Assembly (NCBI RefSeq): GCF_023897065.1
Contig: NZ_JAMHIV010000017.1
Coordinates: 124,001 to 188,000, forward strand
Reading direction: 5' to 3'
Source of the DNA: Crossiella sp. SN42
GTDB lineage: Bacteria; Actinomycetota; Actinomycetes; Mycobacteriales; Pseudonocardiaceae
DNA length: 64,000 bases
The position numbers and the translations under genes are program-made. Under the pieces are notes generated by a model. It ran no database searches, was not told the DNA's origin, and saw nothing but the letters and a program-made list of their open reading frames with translations. Shown in pieces: positions 8,066 to 16,339 of the stretch; positions within the stretch are counted from its first letter, which is position 1, and every line of letters begins with the position of its first letter.

Positions 8066-8863
8066 CTGCTCCGCCGGTCCCGCGCTGAGCTGCAACGCGA
8101 TCACGCCCGCGGTGGGCGCGGGATCGGCTGACCAGTAGCTGACCGCGTGCTCGCCGTCGAACTCCAGCGCCGACCAGTTGTCCTGCCCCAGCTGGGCCAT
8201 CGCCGCCTTGAGCGCGGTGGCCGCGTCCCCCGGCACCAGCCCGAGGTCGAACTCGACCCCGAGCACGCCGGGCCCGCACGGGGTGAAGTCGGTCAACTCA
8301 CCGTGGTGGGTGATCCGGCTGGCCACCGCCCTGGCCTGCCACTCCGCCCCGGCCCGCCGGTCGGCGGCCACGTCGACGGAGAGCCGCAACCGCTGCACCG
8401 GCCCGGCCGGCAGCACCACCGGCGCGGGCTCCGGCAGGACCTCGTCCGGGTCCTCGGCGGCGGGTGGCGGCTGTTGCAGCGGGCTCGCGCCCAGCCAGGC
8501 CTCCACCAGCACCCGTTCGCCGCCGGGCACCAGCTGGGTGACCAGGTCGGGCTCGTCCAGCACGGTCCACGCGGTGGGCGGCTCGCAGGAGACCCTGGGC
8601 ATGCCGACGTCCGGACCCAGCCCGCGGACGAAGGTGCGCACCGCCCTGGACAGCGCCCCGGCGTCGCTGGCCGAGGCCCGCTCGGCGCTCGGCTGGCTGA
8701 TCGTCACCGACCAGCAGCCCGGCTCCTCGTCGGAGCAGTCACCGGCCTCCACGATCCGCCCGCCGCCCAGCGCGACCAGTCCCAGACAGGCGTTCCTGGC
8801 CTGGGACTCGTTCTCGGCGGCGACCACCACGGTGATCAGCAGCTCCAGCTCGTCTTCCACCAT
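8063..8863 (-). CDS. Hypothetical cytoplasmic protein (266 aa)
   Basis: No family recognised. It has two alpha/beta-like halves separated by an acidic, Pro-rich linker (PPPAAEDPDEVLPEPAP); both halves begin with an alternating hydrophobic strand (ELLITVVVAAEN and RLRLSVDVAADR) and end with SVTISQPS / VSYWSADP-type strands, which suggests an internal duplication. No signal peptide. The ATG at 8863 has GAGGGA upstream; a GTG at 8896 is possible but would overlap ahpD further. It sits 17 bp downstream of ahpD and may be co-transcribed with it. Confidence 0.65.
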   Translation of the reverse strand: MVEDELELLITVVVAAENESQARNACLGLVALGGGRIVEAGDCSDEEPGCWSVTISQPSAERASASDAGALSRAVRTFVRGLGPDVGMPRVSCEPPTAWTVLDEPDLVTQLVPGGERVLVEAWLGASPLQQPPPAAEDPDEVLPEPAPVVLPAGPVQRLRLSVDVAADRRAGAEWQARAVASRITHHGELTDFTPCGPGVLGVEFDLGLVPGDAATALKAAMAQLGQDNWSALEFDGEHAVSYWSADPAPTAGVIALQLSAGPAEQ

Positions 8864-8880
8864 CGCGTCGCAATTGTCCC

Positions 8881-9402
8881 TCAGTGGTGTGAACACGGAG
8901 CGCAGTGGTCCCGTTCCGCGGCCAGCACCACCCCGGCGGCGTGCACCACCGCGGCCACCCGCAGCACCTCGTGCACCCCAGCCACCTCCGCTCCCGCTTC
9001 GCGCGCCTTCCGCTCGTGCAGCTCAAGGCAGACCCGGCAGCCGTTGACCGCGCTGACCGCCACGCACCACAGCTCGAAGTCGGCCTTGTCCACCCCCGGC
9101 CGCGCCACCACCCGCATCCGCAACCGCGCGGGCAGCCGCCGGTACTCCTCGTCCGCCAGCTGGTGCTTGGCCCGGTAGAACACGTTGTTCATGGCCATCA
9201 CCGCACCGGCGGACCTGGCCGCGTCGAACGCCTCGGCGGAGAGCACCCGCTCGGCCCGCCCGACCAGCTCGCCCAGCGCCGCGACCCGCCCCGAGGTGAC
9301 CGCCACCGCCACCACCGCGCCCCACAGCCGCTGCTCGGACAGCACAGAGTCCCCGAGCACCGACTCCAGGTTCGCCCGGATATCCGCGGCATAGTCCGGC
9401 AT
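8881..9402 (-). CDS. ahpD: Alkyl hydroperoxide reductase AhpD (carboxymuconolactone decarboxylase fold)
   Basis: 173 residues, collinear with mycobacterial AhpD through AMNNVFYRAK, RMRVVARPG and FELWCVAVSAVNGC. The catalytic set is intact: E110, C122 and C125 (GCRVC) and H129, with the same spacing as the proton-relay and CxxC residues of the characterised enzyme. AhpD normally passes electrons from dihydrolipoamide systems to AhpC in peroxide defence. No ahpC is adjacent, so its partner must lie elsewhere. The start at 9402 matches the family N-terminus; the gene lies 13 bp after the 230-residue membrane-protein gene. Confidence 0.9.
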   Translation of the reverse strand: MPDYAADIRANLESVLGDSVLSEQRLWGAVVAVAVTSGRVAALGELVGRAERVLSAEAFDAARSAGAVMAMNNVFYRAKHQLADEEYRRLPARLRMRVVARPGVDKADFELWCVAVSAVNGCRVCLELHERKAREAGAEVAGVHEVLRVAAVVHAAGVVLAAERDHCAPCSHH

Positions 9403-9415
9403 CACCCGGGAAACG

Positions 9416-10108
9416 CTAGTCCAGCAGCTCGGCCACCCACACCCGCCGCGCTGGCGGCCACCGCTCCTGCCCACCGCCGGTGAAGTGCACCGCGATCATC
9501 CCGTCGGTCCACGGCGTGGCCGACTCCACCCGCGCCACCGGCCCGATCTGCCCGTACCGCCGCACGAACATCCCCTCGGCCAGCTCCGCCGCGGTGATCC
9601 GGTCCAGGTTCCTGGCCCGCGAGCAGGGCCGCGGCCACCGCGTGGAGACCCGCCACAGCGCGAAGCCCAGCACCGCCGCGGCCGCCGCCCAGGCCGGTTC
9701 GGCCGGCACCAGCGCCACGGCCAGACCGGCGCCGAGCAGCGCGCACAGCAGGCCGGAGCCGACCACCCGGTTGCCTGCCAGCAGCCAGCCGGAGGTGCGC
9801 ACCAGGCCGTCGGCGAGCTGGCCCCTGGGCACAGAACCGTTGGGCAGCAACAGGATTCCGCCGTCCTCGGGCAGCGGCTCCATGGTGCCGGGCAACCGGG
9901 TCGCCGAGGCGGCCGGGCCCAGCACGTCCGGGCTCACCGTGACCCGGTGCGTGCAGGCGGCGCAGGCCAGCACGATCCCGGCCCGCGCGGAGCGGTCCCG
10001 GTACAGCCCGAGCACGCCGTGCCCGGCCGGACAGCGGTAGGCCACCGGGTTGGTCGGCACCTGCCAGGCCCGCAGCACCTTGGTGGCCTGGAGGAGTTCC
10101 ACCGTCAC
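9416..10108 (-). CDS. Membrane protein with N-terminal zinc-ribbon-like segment (230 aa)
   Basis: Residues ~25-60 carry CPAGH and CAAC, a possible Cys/His metal knuckle. Two hydrophobic segments follow at about 125-165 (LLCALLGAGLAVALV and AAAAVLGFALW). The C-terminal ~60 residues form a soluble tail with alternating hydrophobics and a WPPARRVWVAELL ending. No named family recognised. The GTG start overlaps the preceding stop in GTGA, so it is translationally coupled to the 115-residue gene, and it is followed 13 bp later by ahpD. Confidence 0.65.
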   Translation of the reverse strand: MTVELLQATKVLRAWQVPTNPVAYRCPAGHGVLGLYRDRSARAGIVLACAACTHRVTVSPDVLGPAASATRLPGTMEPLPEDGGILLLPNGSVPRGQLADGLVRTSGWLLAGNRVVGSGLLCALLGAGLAVALVPAEPAWAAAAAVLGFALWRVSTRWPRPCSRARNLDRITAAELAEGMFVRRYGQIGPVARVESATPWTDGMIAVHFTGGGQERWPPARRVWVAELLD

Positions 10109-10452
10109 ACCGCCCGCCAGACCGCGCGCCGCTCGCCGGGCTTGCGCACGCACCGCAGCGCCGTGCCCGCTTTGGTCACCGCCCGCTCGCCGGGCTTCGG
10201 GCAGCGTTCGCCCAGCTTGGCCACGCTGGGCCGGGCCGGCGGGGCCGAGCTCGGTGGCGGCGCGGGCCGCACCGGGGCCTCGGCGGCGGGCGGCGGGACC
10301 ACCGGCGGGGCCGCGGCCGCCGCGGGCGGCGGGGTCCGGGGCCAGGCAAAAGCCACCAGCAGGGCCGCGCCGCCGAGTGCGGGCGCGGCCCGCACCAGCG
10401 ACGGGGCCGACCACCACCACAGCCGGATCCGCCCGGGTTCCAGGTCCGGCAC
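10105..10452 (-). CDS. Small single-pass, proline-rich extracytoplasmic protein (115 aa)
   Basis: A short basic N-terminus is followed by one membrane segment (~20-38), a ~45-residue Pro/Ala linker and a compact C-terminal module with two cysteines (GERCPKPGE ... TALRCVRKPGE ... VWR). That small two-Cys module, with C-terminal aromatic and basic residues, is a pattern seen at the ends of many actinobacterial surface proteins; its function is unclear. GTG at 10452 is preceded by GGGGA; longer in-frame extensions lack a ribosome site. Coupled by GTGA overlap to the next membrane-protein gene. Confidence 0.6.
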   Translation of the reverse strand: MPDLEPGRIRLWWWSAPSLVRAAPALGGAALLVAFAWPRTPPPAAAAAPPVVPPPAAEAPVRPAPPPSSAPPARPSVAKLGERCPKPGERAVTKAGTALRCVRKPGERRAVWRAV

Positions 10453-10549
10453 GCCGGTCCCCTTTCGTTCCAGAGCCCGGAAAACCCGGGACAGGAACGA
10501 GTTCGCCGGTCCCCGCGCCGCCGTTACCTTGATCGGCCGTTCGGGTGGC

Positions 10550-11338
10550 TCAGCCCAGCCAGGGCTTGCTGATCCGGGCCCAGGTCCCGTCGTGCAGGGC
10601 CAGGTTGAGCCACTGGTCCACCCACTGCTGGAACACCACGTCACCCAGCGGCACCAGGTAGGCCTTCTCGCTGAAGGTGAACGGCGTCTCCGGGTGCACC
10701 GCGCACAGCTCCGGGCGCTGCTTGGCCTGCCACTTGGTCTCGGTGGCGTCGGTCATCATCAGGTCCACGCGCCCGGCGATGATCTCGTCGAAGATCGTGT
10801 TGTTGTCCGGGTGCGGCACGATGGTGGCGCGCTTGAGGCTGGCGCGGGCGAACTGCTCGTTGGTGCCGCCCGGGTTGACCACCACGCGCACCCCCGGCTG
10901 GTCGATCTGCTCCAGCGTCTGGAAGCGGTCCTTGTTCTCGCAGCGGGTGATCGGGGTCTTGCCGTCGCGGACGTAGGCCTTGCTGTAGAAGGCCTGCCGG
11001 GCGCGGTCCAGGGTGATCGAGATGCCGCCGACGGCCAGGTCGCAGTGCCTGTGGAAGTCGGGCAGCAGGGTCTTCCAGGTGGTCGGCACGATCTTCAGCC
11101 GGACCCCCAGCTTGGTGGCCAGGTCGCGGGCCAGGTCGATGTCGATGCCGGTCCAGGCGCCGTCGGCGGCGCGGTAGGTGAACGGGCGGTAGTCGCCGGT
11201 GCTGCACACCCGCAGCTCACCGCGCGCGGTCACCACGTCCAGACGGCTGCGGGCCCCGGCCTCCCCGGCGGGGGCGGCCGAGGACACGCCGCCGACCAGC
11301 AGCAGGGCGAGCACCAGCGGCAGGATTCTGTGCTTCAT
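10550..11338 (-). CDS. Periplasmic-binding-fold cyclohexadienyl dehydratase (PheC-like)
   Basis: 262 residues: a signal peptide (~1-28) followed by a class-3 solute-binding fold. The sequence follows Pseudomonas PheC rather than an amino-acid transporter receptor: TGDYRPFTYR, GISITLDRARQAFYS, YVRDGKTPIT, RFQTLEQIDQPGV, NPGGTNEQFAR, DLMMTDA and PELCAVHPETPF all correspond to segments I recall from PheC. The conserved TDATE Glu matches the catalytic-site region. PheC converts prephenate or arogenate to phenylpyruvate or phenylalanine outside the cytoplasm. No ABC permease or ATPase gene is nearby, which supports an enzyme over a transport receptor. In an actinobacterium a secreted copy is unusual. 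The ATG at 11338 gives a clean signal peptide. Confidence 0.72.
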   Translation of the reverse strand: MKHRILPLVLALLLVGGVSSAAPAGEAGARSRLDVVTARGELRVCSTGDYRPFTYRAADGAWTGIDIDLARDLATKLGVRLKIVPTTWKTLLPDFHRHCDLAVGGISITLDRARQAFYSKAYVRDGKTPITRCENKDRFQTLEQIDQPGVRVVVNPGGTNEQFARASLKRATIVPHPDNNTIFDEIIAGRVDLMMTDATETKWQAKQRPELCAVHPETPFTFSEKAYLVPLGDVVFQQWVDQWLNLALHDGTWARISKPWLG

Positions 11339-11377
11339 CCGGCCACCCAACCCGCCGGTGCCCACCAGGTCAACGGG

Positions 11378-11995
11378 TCACAGCGGGTGGTAGGCCGAGC
11401 CTTCGATCTTGCCCTGCTGGCAGACCGGGCCGAGGGACCAGGTCAGCTCGAACGGGGTGCGCTCGTCCGGCGGGATCACGCTGATCTTGGCGGGGGAGGG
11501 CTGGCACTGGCCGGTGGCCGGCTCACCCTCACCGGGCACCGCGCCCCAGTGCAGGTCCTTGCCCGCCTTGCCGCCCGGCCGCAGCGTGACCAGCTTCGGG
11601 CCGGGGTTGGCCTTGCGCTCCAGCTTGGTGCGCAGCGCGTTGCCCGAGCCGTCCAGCAGGGCGAGGCCGCCGTAGCCGTAGAGCGTGCAGTTGGTCTTGC
11701 CGGTGTTGGTCACCACCAGGGTGGCGTAGCGCTGGCCCGCGCCGGAGTCGCCCGGTTTGAGCTCGCCCCGCAGGTGCTCGGCGGTGCACCGCCCGACCTG
11801 CGCCTCGGCGGTGACCTCCGGCGGCTGTTCCTTGGCCGCGGGACTGGTCTCGGGACTGGTCGGCTCGGTGCTGGCGGCGGTGCTCAAGCCACTGGGCGTG
11901 CCGCTGCCGGGGGACTGGGCGGTGGGCTGTCCGCAGGCGGCCGTCAACAGGGCCAGCGCGGACAGCGCCAGTAGAGGTCGAAAACGCACGGTCAT
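11378..11995 (-). CDS. Lipoprotein with DUF4232 domain
   Basis: 205 residues. The lipobox LTAAC ends the signal peptide at Cys ~21. A Ser/Thr/Pro-rich linker of ~45 residues leads to a DUF4232-type domain starting at GRCTAEHLRGEL, with the usual YATLVVTNTGKTNCTLYGYGG core and a paired late Cys (TGQCQ, GPVCQQ). The domain is widespread in actinobacterial surface lipoproteins and has no assigned function. ATG at 11995 follows GGAGGAGAC. Same strand as the PheC-like gene, 39 bp upstream of it. Confidence 0.85.
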   Translation of the reverse strand: MTVRFRPLLALSALALLTAACGQPTAQSPGSGTPSGLSTAASTEPTSPETSPAAKEQPPEVTAEAQVGRCTAEHLRGELKPGDSGAGQRYATLVVTNTGKTNCTLYGYGGLALLDGSGNALRTKLERKANPGPKLVTLRPGGKAGKDLHWGAVPGEGEPATGQCQPSPAKISVIPPDERTPFELTWSLGPVCQQGKIEGSAYHPL

Positions 11996-12041
11996 GTCTC
12001 CTCCCGAGTCAGCCCCCTCGGGTTTCCCGCTGCGACGATCT

Positions 12042-13085
12042 TCACACGTGCCCGGCAGGCCAGCCCGGCACCACGCGCAACCCCGCGGTGGCCGCGGCGT
12101 AGACGTAGGTCCAGCACACCGTGCCGTCGGCCAGCGCGATCCGGATCCGCCGGTACTCCTCGCCCTCGTACTCATCCAGCACCGGCAGCGCGGCCACCGG
12201 GTCGGCCAACGGCAGCAGCCAGCCAGGCACCTCCTCCCCGGTACCCGGCAGCAGGCCGGGATAACCCTCGCCGGTGTCGTAGAGCGTGCCGGGCACCGCG
12301 GCCCGCACCGGCCGGCCGCCGACCAGCGGGGCAGCCAGTGACCAGGCCGAACAGCCCGGTTGCAGGGTGCCGTAGACGAACACCCGCGCCGGCCACCGCG
12401 CCGGGTCCGGCTCGCCGGTGACCTCGGTGACGGCCAGCCCACAGGACCCCGGTTCGCCACGCAACTCCCGGGCCGCGTGCTGCGGCAGGTCCTGGCAGCG
12501 CACCGGCAGGCCGTCCACCAGCAGCGGTTCGCGCTCCGGGGCGCGGGCCACGTAGGAGAGCACGCCGTCCAGGTGCGCGCCGGTGCTCAGGGTCACCCGT
12601 CCGGTGTGCACGCCGGCCAACTGGTAGCGCACGCCCCGGCCCTCCACCACGTCCAGCACCCGCAGCTGCGCCGGCGTGGCCAGCCAGACCGCGTGCGTCT
12701 CGGTGACACCCGGCGCGGCGGCCAGGGTGGCCGGGCGGGCGCCGTCGCGGGCCCGGAAACCGAAGGCCCACACCGCGGCCAGGTCCGCACAGCGCGCCCG
12801 CAGCACCACCACCGCGCCGTCCAGCCCCAGGTTCCGCCGCAGCCAGGTGATCTTGGCCGGGTTGCGGTTGGAGCCGTAGGTCAGCACCGGCAGCCTGGCC
12901 GCCAGCGGCGGCTCACCGCGCCGGGCCAGCCACTCGTCCAGGTCCAGGCCGTCCACCTCGGCCCCGGCCCCGGTCTCGCGCAGCGGGTGGGCCAGGCCGT
13001 CGGCGTGCACGTAGGAGGTGGGCGGCACCGCGCCCGGGTACGGGTCGGCGGGGAAGTCCTCGTCGCGGTACACCGGCCCAGCCAA
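12042..13085 (-). CDS. Protein with two gamma-glutamylcyclotransferase-like (AIG2/GGCT) domains
   Basis: About 347 residues. Both halves contain the substrate-loop signature of the fold: VLTYGSNRNPAK near residue 67 and VFVYGTLQPGC near 240. The C-terminal half continues with GWLLPLADPVAALPVLDEYEGEEYRR, where the late acidic residues match the catalytic Glu region of AIG2/GGACT enzymes. Such proteins cleave gamma-glutamyl amines or peptides to 5-oxoproline. The N-terminal half is more divergent. The start is uncertain: no ATG fits; TTG at 13085 or GTG at 13073 are possible, neither with a good ribosome site. Confidence 0.7.
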   Translation of the reverse strand: MAGPVYRDEDFPADPYPGAVPPTSYVHADGLAHPLRETGAGAEVDGLDLDEWLARRGEPPLAARLPVLTYGSNRNPAKITWLRRNLGLDGAVVVLRARCADLAAVWAFGFRARDGARPATLAAAPGVTETHAVWLATPAQLRVLDVVEGRGVRYQLAGVHTGRVTLSTGAHLDGVLSYVARAPEREPLLVDGLPVRCQDLPQHAARELRGEPGSCGLAVTEVTGEPDPARWPARVFVYGTLQPGCSAWSLAAPLVGGRPVRAAVPGTLYDTGEGYPGLLPGTGEEVPGWLLPLADPVAALPVLDEYEGEEYRRIRIALADGTVCWTYVYAAATAGLRVVPGWPAGHV

Positions 13086-13292
13086 CCATCGACTTTCGTC
13101 AGCGCCCCGCTAGATGGGCGCCCCTCTCCATTCCCGGTTGCTCTGCTCGGCACAAACGGTTGTGCCGACCGGACCAGTTTTCGCGGCAATGGAGAGGAAA
13201 GTTCCCTAACTACCTTGACGCTCAACGTGGCCTGGGTCACCCTCGGGTCCCCTGCTGTCGCTCTCCCGATCCCGCTCGTCGGAGGACGCGAA

Positions 13293-14912
13293 ATGACCCG
13301 TTCATCTCGGCTGCTCGCCGGAGTCATGATCACCACTCTGGCCGCGGGCCTGTGCGCCGGCGCGGGCATCGCGGCCGCCGCGTCCAACCTCGCGCTCGGC
13401 GCGGCCGTCAGCACCTCCTCCGCCGAGGACGCCACCCTGGCCGGCGGCAAGGCGGTGGACGGCGACGCGGCCACCAGGTGGGCCAGCGCGGAGGGCGCCG
13501 ATCCACAGTGGATCAAGCTGGACCTGCGCGCGGCCAAGGACATCCGGCGGATCCGGCTCAACTGGGAGACCGCCTACGGCAAGGCCTACCGGATCGAGGC
13601 CTCCGACGACGGCAGTGCCTGGCGCTCGCTGCACAGCACCAGCACCGGCGACGGCGGCATCGACGAGATCAGCGTCAGCACCACCGCCCGGTACCTGAAG
13701 CTGACCGGCACCCAGCGCGGCACCAGCTACGGCTACTCGCTGTGGGAGTTCGAGGCCTACGGCGCGGACGGCCAGGAACCGCCGCCCGCCAACGGTTATC
13801 TGCCCGGCACCCTGCGGCCCTCGGTCTCCCAGGCCGAGCAGGACCAGGTGCTGCTGCGCTACTACCGGCAGTGGAAGGCCAACTTCCTGACCGACCGCTG
13901 CGGCGGCGGCCAGTGGGCGGTGCACTCGGTGGACGCCGACCACCCGTTCGTCGGCGAGGGCCAGGGCTACGGCATGACCATCACCGCGCTGATGGCCGAG
14001 GCCGACCCGCAGGCGCGCACCTACTTCGACGGCATCCTGCGCTACGTCAAGAACCACCCCTCGGTCATCGACCGCGACCTGCACGCCGCCGAGCAGAACG
14101 AGAGCTGCGTCAGCGTCAACGGCAGCGACTCGGCCACCGACTCCGACCTGGAGATCGCCTACGCGCTGCTGATCGCCGACCGCAAGTGGGGCAGCGGCGG
14201 GACCTACAACTACCGGCAGGAAGCGCTCCGGATCATCGCCGCGATCAAGCGCAGCGAGATCCACCAGACCAGCAAGCTGCCGCTGGTGGCCGACTGGGCC
14301 ACCTCGGGGCACTACCCGAACGGCTCGCGCACCTCGGACTGGATGCCCGGCCACTTCCGCGCCTTCGCCCGCGCCACCGGCGACTCCTTCTGGCACCAGG
14401 TGCGCACGGCCACCGAGAACGCCACCACCAAGCTCCAGCAGCAGTTCGCGCCGAACACCGGTCTGCTGCCCGACTTCGTGGTGAACACGCTGTCCTCGGT
14501 GCGGCCTGCCCAGGGCAAGTTCCTGGAGAACGAGCTCACCGACGGCAAGTACAGCTGGAACGCCTGCCGGGACCCGTGGCGGCTGGGCGCGGACGCGATC
14601 ACGGCCAGTGGCAGCGCCGCGCAGGCCCAGGCGCGCAAGCTGAACGCCTGGGTCAAGCAGGCCACCGGCGGCGACCCGAACCGGATCGCCAAGAGCTACG
14701 ACCTCAACGGCTCGGTGGTGGAGAGCGGCAGCTCAGCGGCCTTCTTCGCGCCGTTCGCGGTGGCCGCGATGACCGACCCGGGCAGCCAGGCCTGGCTGGA
14801 CCGGTTGTGGGCCAAGCTGGCCGGCGCCTCGCTGAGCACCGGCGACTACTACGCGAGCAGCATCCAGGTGCAGGTGTTGATCATCCTCGCCGGGCGGTTC
14901 GTCGCACCGTGA
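13293..14912 (+). CDS. Secreted GH8 glycoside hydrolase with N-terminal F5/8 type C (CBM32-like) domain
   Basis: 539 residues. Signal peptide ~1-30. Residues ~32-150 form a discoidin/F5-8C carbohydrate-binding domain (AVDGDAATRWAS and the closing GYSLWEFEAYG). The catalytic domain starts near 165 and has the GH8 hallmarks GEGQGYGMTITALMA with the proton-donor Glu and ATDSDLEIAYALLIA with the paired Asp. GH8 enzymes are inverting endo-glucanases, chitosanases or licheninases; which one cannot be read here. ATG follows GGAGGACGCG. The F5/8C domain resembles the one at the C-terminus of the penicillin-acylase-like protein at 51 kb. Confidence 0.92.
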   Translation: MTRSSRLLAGVMITTLAAGLCAGAGIAAAASNLALGAAVSTSSAEDATLAGGKAVDGDAATRWASAEGADPQWIKLDLRAAKDIRRIRLNWETAYGKAYRIEASDDGSAWRSLHSTSTGDGGIDEISVSTTARYLKLTGTQRGTSYGYSLWEFEAYGADGQEPPPANGYLPGTLRPSVSQAEQDQVLLRYYRQWKANFLTDRCGGGQWAVHSVDADHPFVGEGQGYGMTITALMAEADPQARTYFDGILRYVKNHPSVIDRDLHAAEQNESCVSVNGSDSATDSDLEIAYALLIADRKWGSGGTYNYRQEALRIIAAIKRSEIHQTSKLPLVADWATSGHYPNGSRTSDWMPGHFRAFARATGDSFWHQVRTATENATTKLQQQFAPNTGLLPDFVVNTLSSVRPAQGKFLENELTDGKYSWNACRDPWRLGADAITASGSAAQAQARKLNAWVKQATGGDPNRIAKSYDLNGSVVESGSSAAFFAPFAVAAMTDPGSQAWLDRLWAKLAGASLSTGDYYASSIQVQVLIILAGRFVAP

Positions 14913-15060
14913 CCGATTTCCGACAAAAGAGACGATCGGGGGTTGTCCGGAGGTGGGCCGAAGACCAGTCTTTCGGGGTGTTGGGAGCGGTCTCACGGAA
15001 CTCGGGTGAACCGGCCCGGCCCCGCGATCCGTACCAGGTACAGCAGGTCGCACCATGAAC

Positions 15061-15100
15061 GTGAGGGGTTGTCCGTCTGGCGGCGGGGGCAACCCCTCAC
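15061..15100. promoter_or_regulatory. 11-bp perfect inverted repeat upstream of the P450 gene
   Basis: GTGAGGGGTTG (15061-15071) and CAACCCCTCAC (15090-15100) are exact reverse complements with an 18-nt loop. It is 150 bp past the GH8 stop and 39 bp before the P450 start. No T-run follows, so it may be an operator or leader hairpin rather than a terminator. The string GGGGTTGTCCG occurs twice in this gap, near 14939 and at 15065. Confidence 0.5.
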
Positions 15101-15138
15101 CCCTTTCGAAGTCAGGGAGCGCCGGGTTTGATGGACCG

Positions 15139-16323
15139 GTGCCCCCGGACTACCCGCCGAGCCGGGTGAACCCGCTGGACCCGCCGCCGCGGTTCGCGCA
15201 GCTGCGCGCGAGCGAGCCGGTCTCGCTGGTGCGCACCCCGCACGGCGAGTCGGTCTACCTGGTGACCAGGCACGCCGACGCCCGGTTCGTGCTGGGCGAT
15301 CCGCGCTTCTCCAGCGATCCGGCCAGTCCCGGCTTCCCGCAGCTCCGGCCCGCGCCGGAGGGGCCGCGCGCGCCCGGCATATTCCTGTCGATGGACCCGC
15401 CGGAACACGGCCGGTACCGGCGGATGCTCACCGGCGAGTTCACCGTGCGCCGGATGGCCGCGCTGCGCCCGGCGATCCAGGCCCTGGCGCGGGAGTGCCT
15501 GGCCGGGTTGCTGGCCGAGGGGCCGCCCGCCGACCTGGTGGCTGGGTTCGCCAAGCCGCTGCCGGTGCTGGTGATCTGCGACCTGCTCGGCGTGCCACTG
15601 GCCGACCGCGAGTTCTTCAGCAGCCGCAGCGAGGTCCAGCTGGACCGCTCCCGGCCGGCGGCCGAGGTCACCGCGGCCATGGCCGAGCTGTGGGACTACC
15701 TGGACGGCCTGGTCGCGGCCAAGATCGCTGAGCCCGGCGAGGACCTGCTCGGCAGGCTGGTGCGGCGGCGGGTGCGCAGCGGGGAGCTGAGCCGGTCCGA
15801 GCTGGTCGGCATGAGCAGGCTGCTGCTGGTCGCCGGGCACGAGACCACCGCCAACATGATCGGCATCGGCGTGTTGCTGCTGCTCCGGCAGCCTGAGCTG
15901 TGGGCGGCGCTGCTGGCCGATCCCGGCCTGGTGCCCGCCGCGGTGGAGGAGCTGCTGCGGCACGCCAGCGTGGTGCAGCAGGGCGTGGTGCGGGCGGTGG
16001 TGGGCGCGGCCGAGGTCGGCGGCGTCCGGCTGGCGCCCGGCGACGGGGTGATCGTCTCGCTGTCCTCGGCCAACCGGGACGACGCGGTCTACACCGAGCC
16101 GGACCGGCTCGACCCGCACCGCCGCGGCGCGCCGCACCTGGCCTTCGGGCACGGGGTGCACCAGTGCCTCGGCCAGCTGCTGGCCAGGACCGAACTGACC
16201 GAGGCCGTGCGCGCTCTGTTGCCGGTTACCGGTCTCCGCCTGGCTATTGCCCCCGAACAGGTGAAGTTCCGGCACGAGATGGCGGTTTACGGCGTGCGGA
16301 CCCTGCCGGTTGAGTGGGACTGA
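15139..16323 (+). CDS. Cytochrome P450
   Basis: 394 residues, a soluble bacterial class-I P450. The oxygen-activation helix carries AGHETTAN, the ExxR pair is EELLR, and the heme loop is FGHGVHQCLG with C343 as thiolate ligand. N-terminal VPPDYPPSRVNPLDPP is typical of actinobacterial CYP105-like secondary-metabolism P450s. No ferredoxin or reductase gene is adjacent. The GTG at 15139 gives the conventional N-terminus; an ATG at 15055 would add a Gly/Pro-rich extension encoded by the inverted repeat and is less likely. A 142-residue gene follows after 16 bp and is probably co-transcribed. Substrate unknown. Confidence 0.92.
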   Translation: MPPDYPPSRVNPLDPPPRFAQLRASEPVSLVRTPHGESVYLVTRHADARFVLGDPRFSSDPASPGFPQLRPAPEGPRAPGIFLSMDPPEHGRYRRMLTGEFTVRRMAALRPAIQALARECLAGLLAEGPPADLVAGFAKPLPVLVICDLLGVPLADREFFSSRSEVQLDRSRPAAEVTAAMAELWDYLDGLVAAKIAEPGEDLLGRLVRRRVRSGELSRSELVGMSRLLLVAGHETTANMIGIGVLLLLRQPELWAALLADPGLVPAAVEELLRHASVVQQGVVRAVVGAAEVGGVRLAPGDGVIVSLSSANRDDAVYTEPDRLDPHRRGAPHLAFGHGVHQCLGQLLARTELTEAVRALLPVTGLRLAIAPEQVKFRHEMAVYGVRTLPVEWD

Positions 16324-16339
16324 TTTCCGGGAGGACGAG

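Noticed and set aside
10550-11338. Amino-acid ABC transporter substrate-binding protein
   Set aside because: The fold is the same, but segment-by-segment resemblance to PheC and the lack of permease/ATPase genes favour the dehydratase; kept as the alternative.
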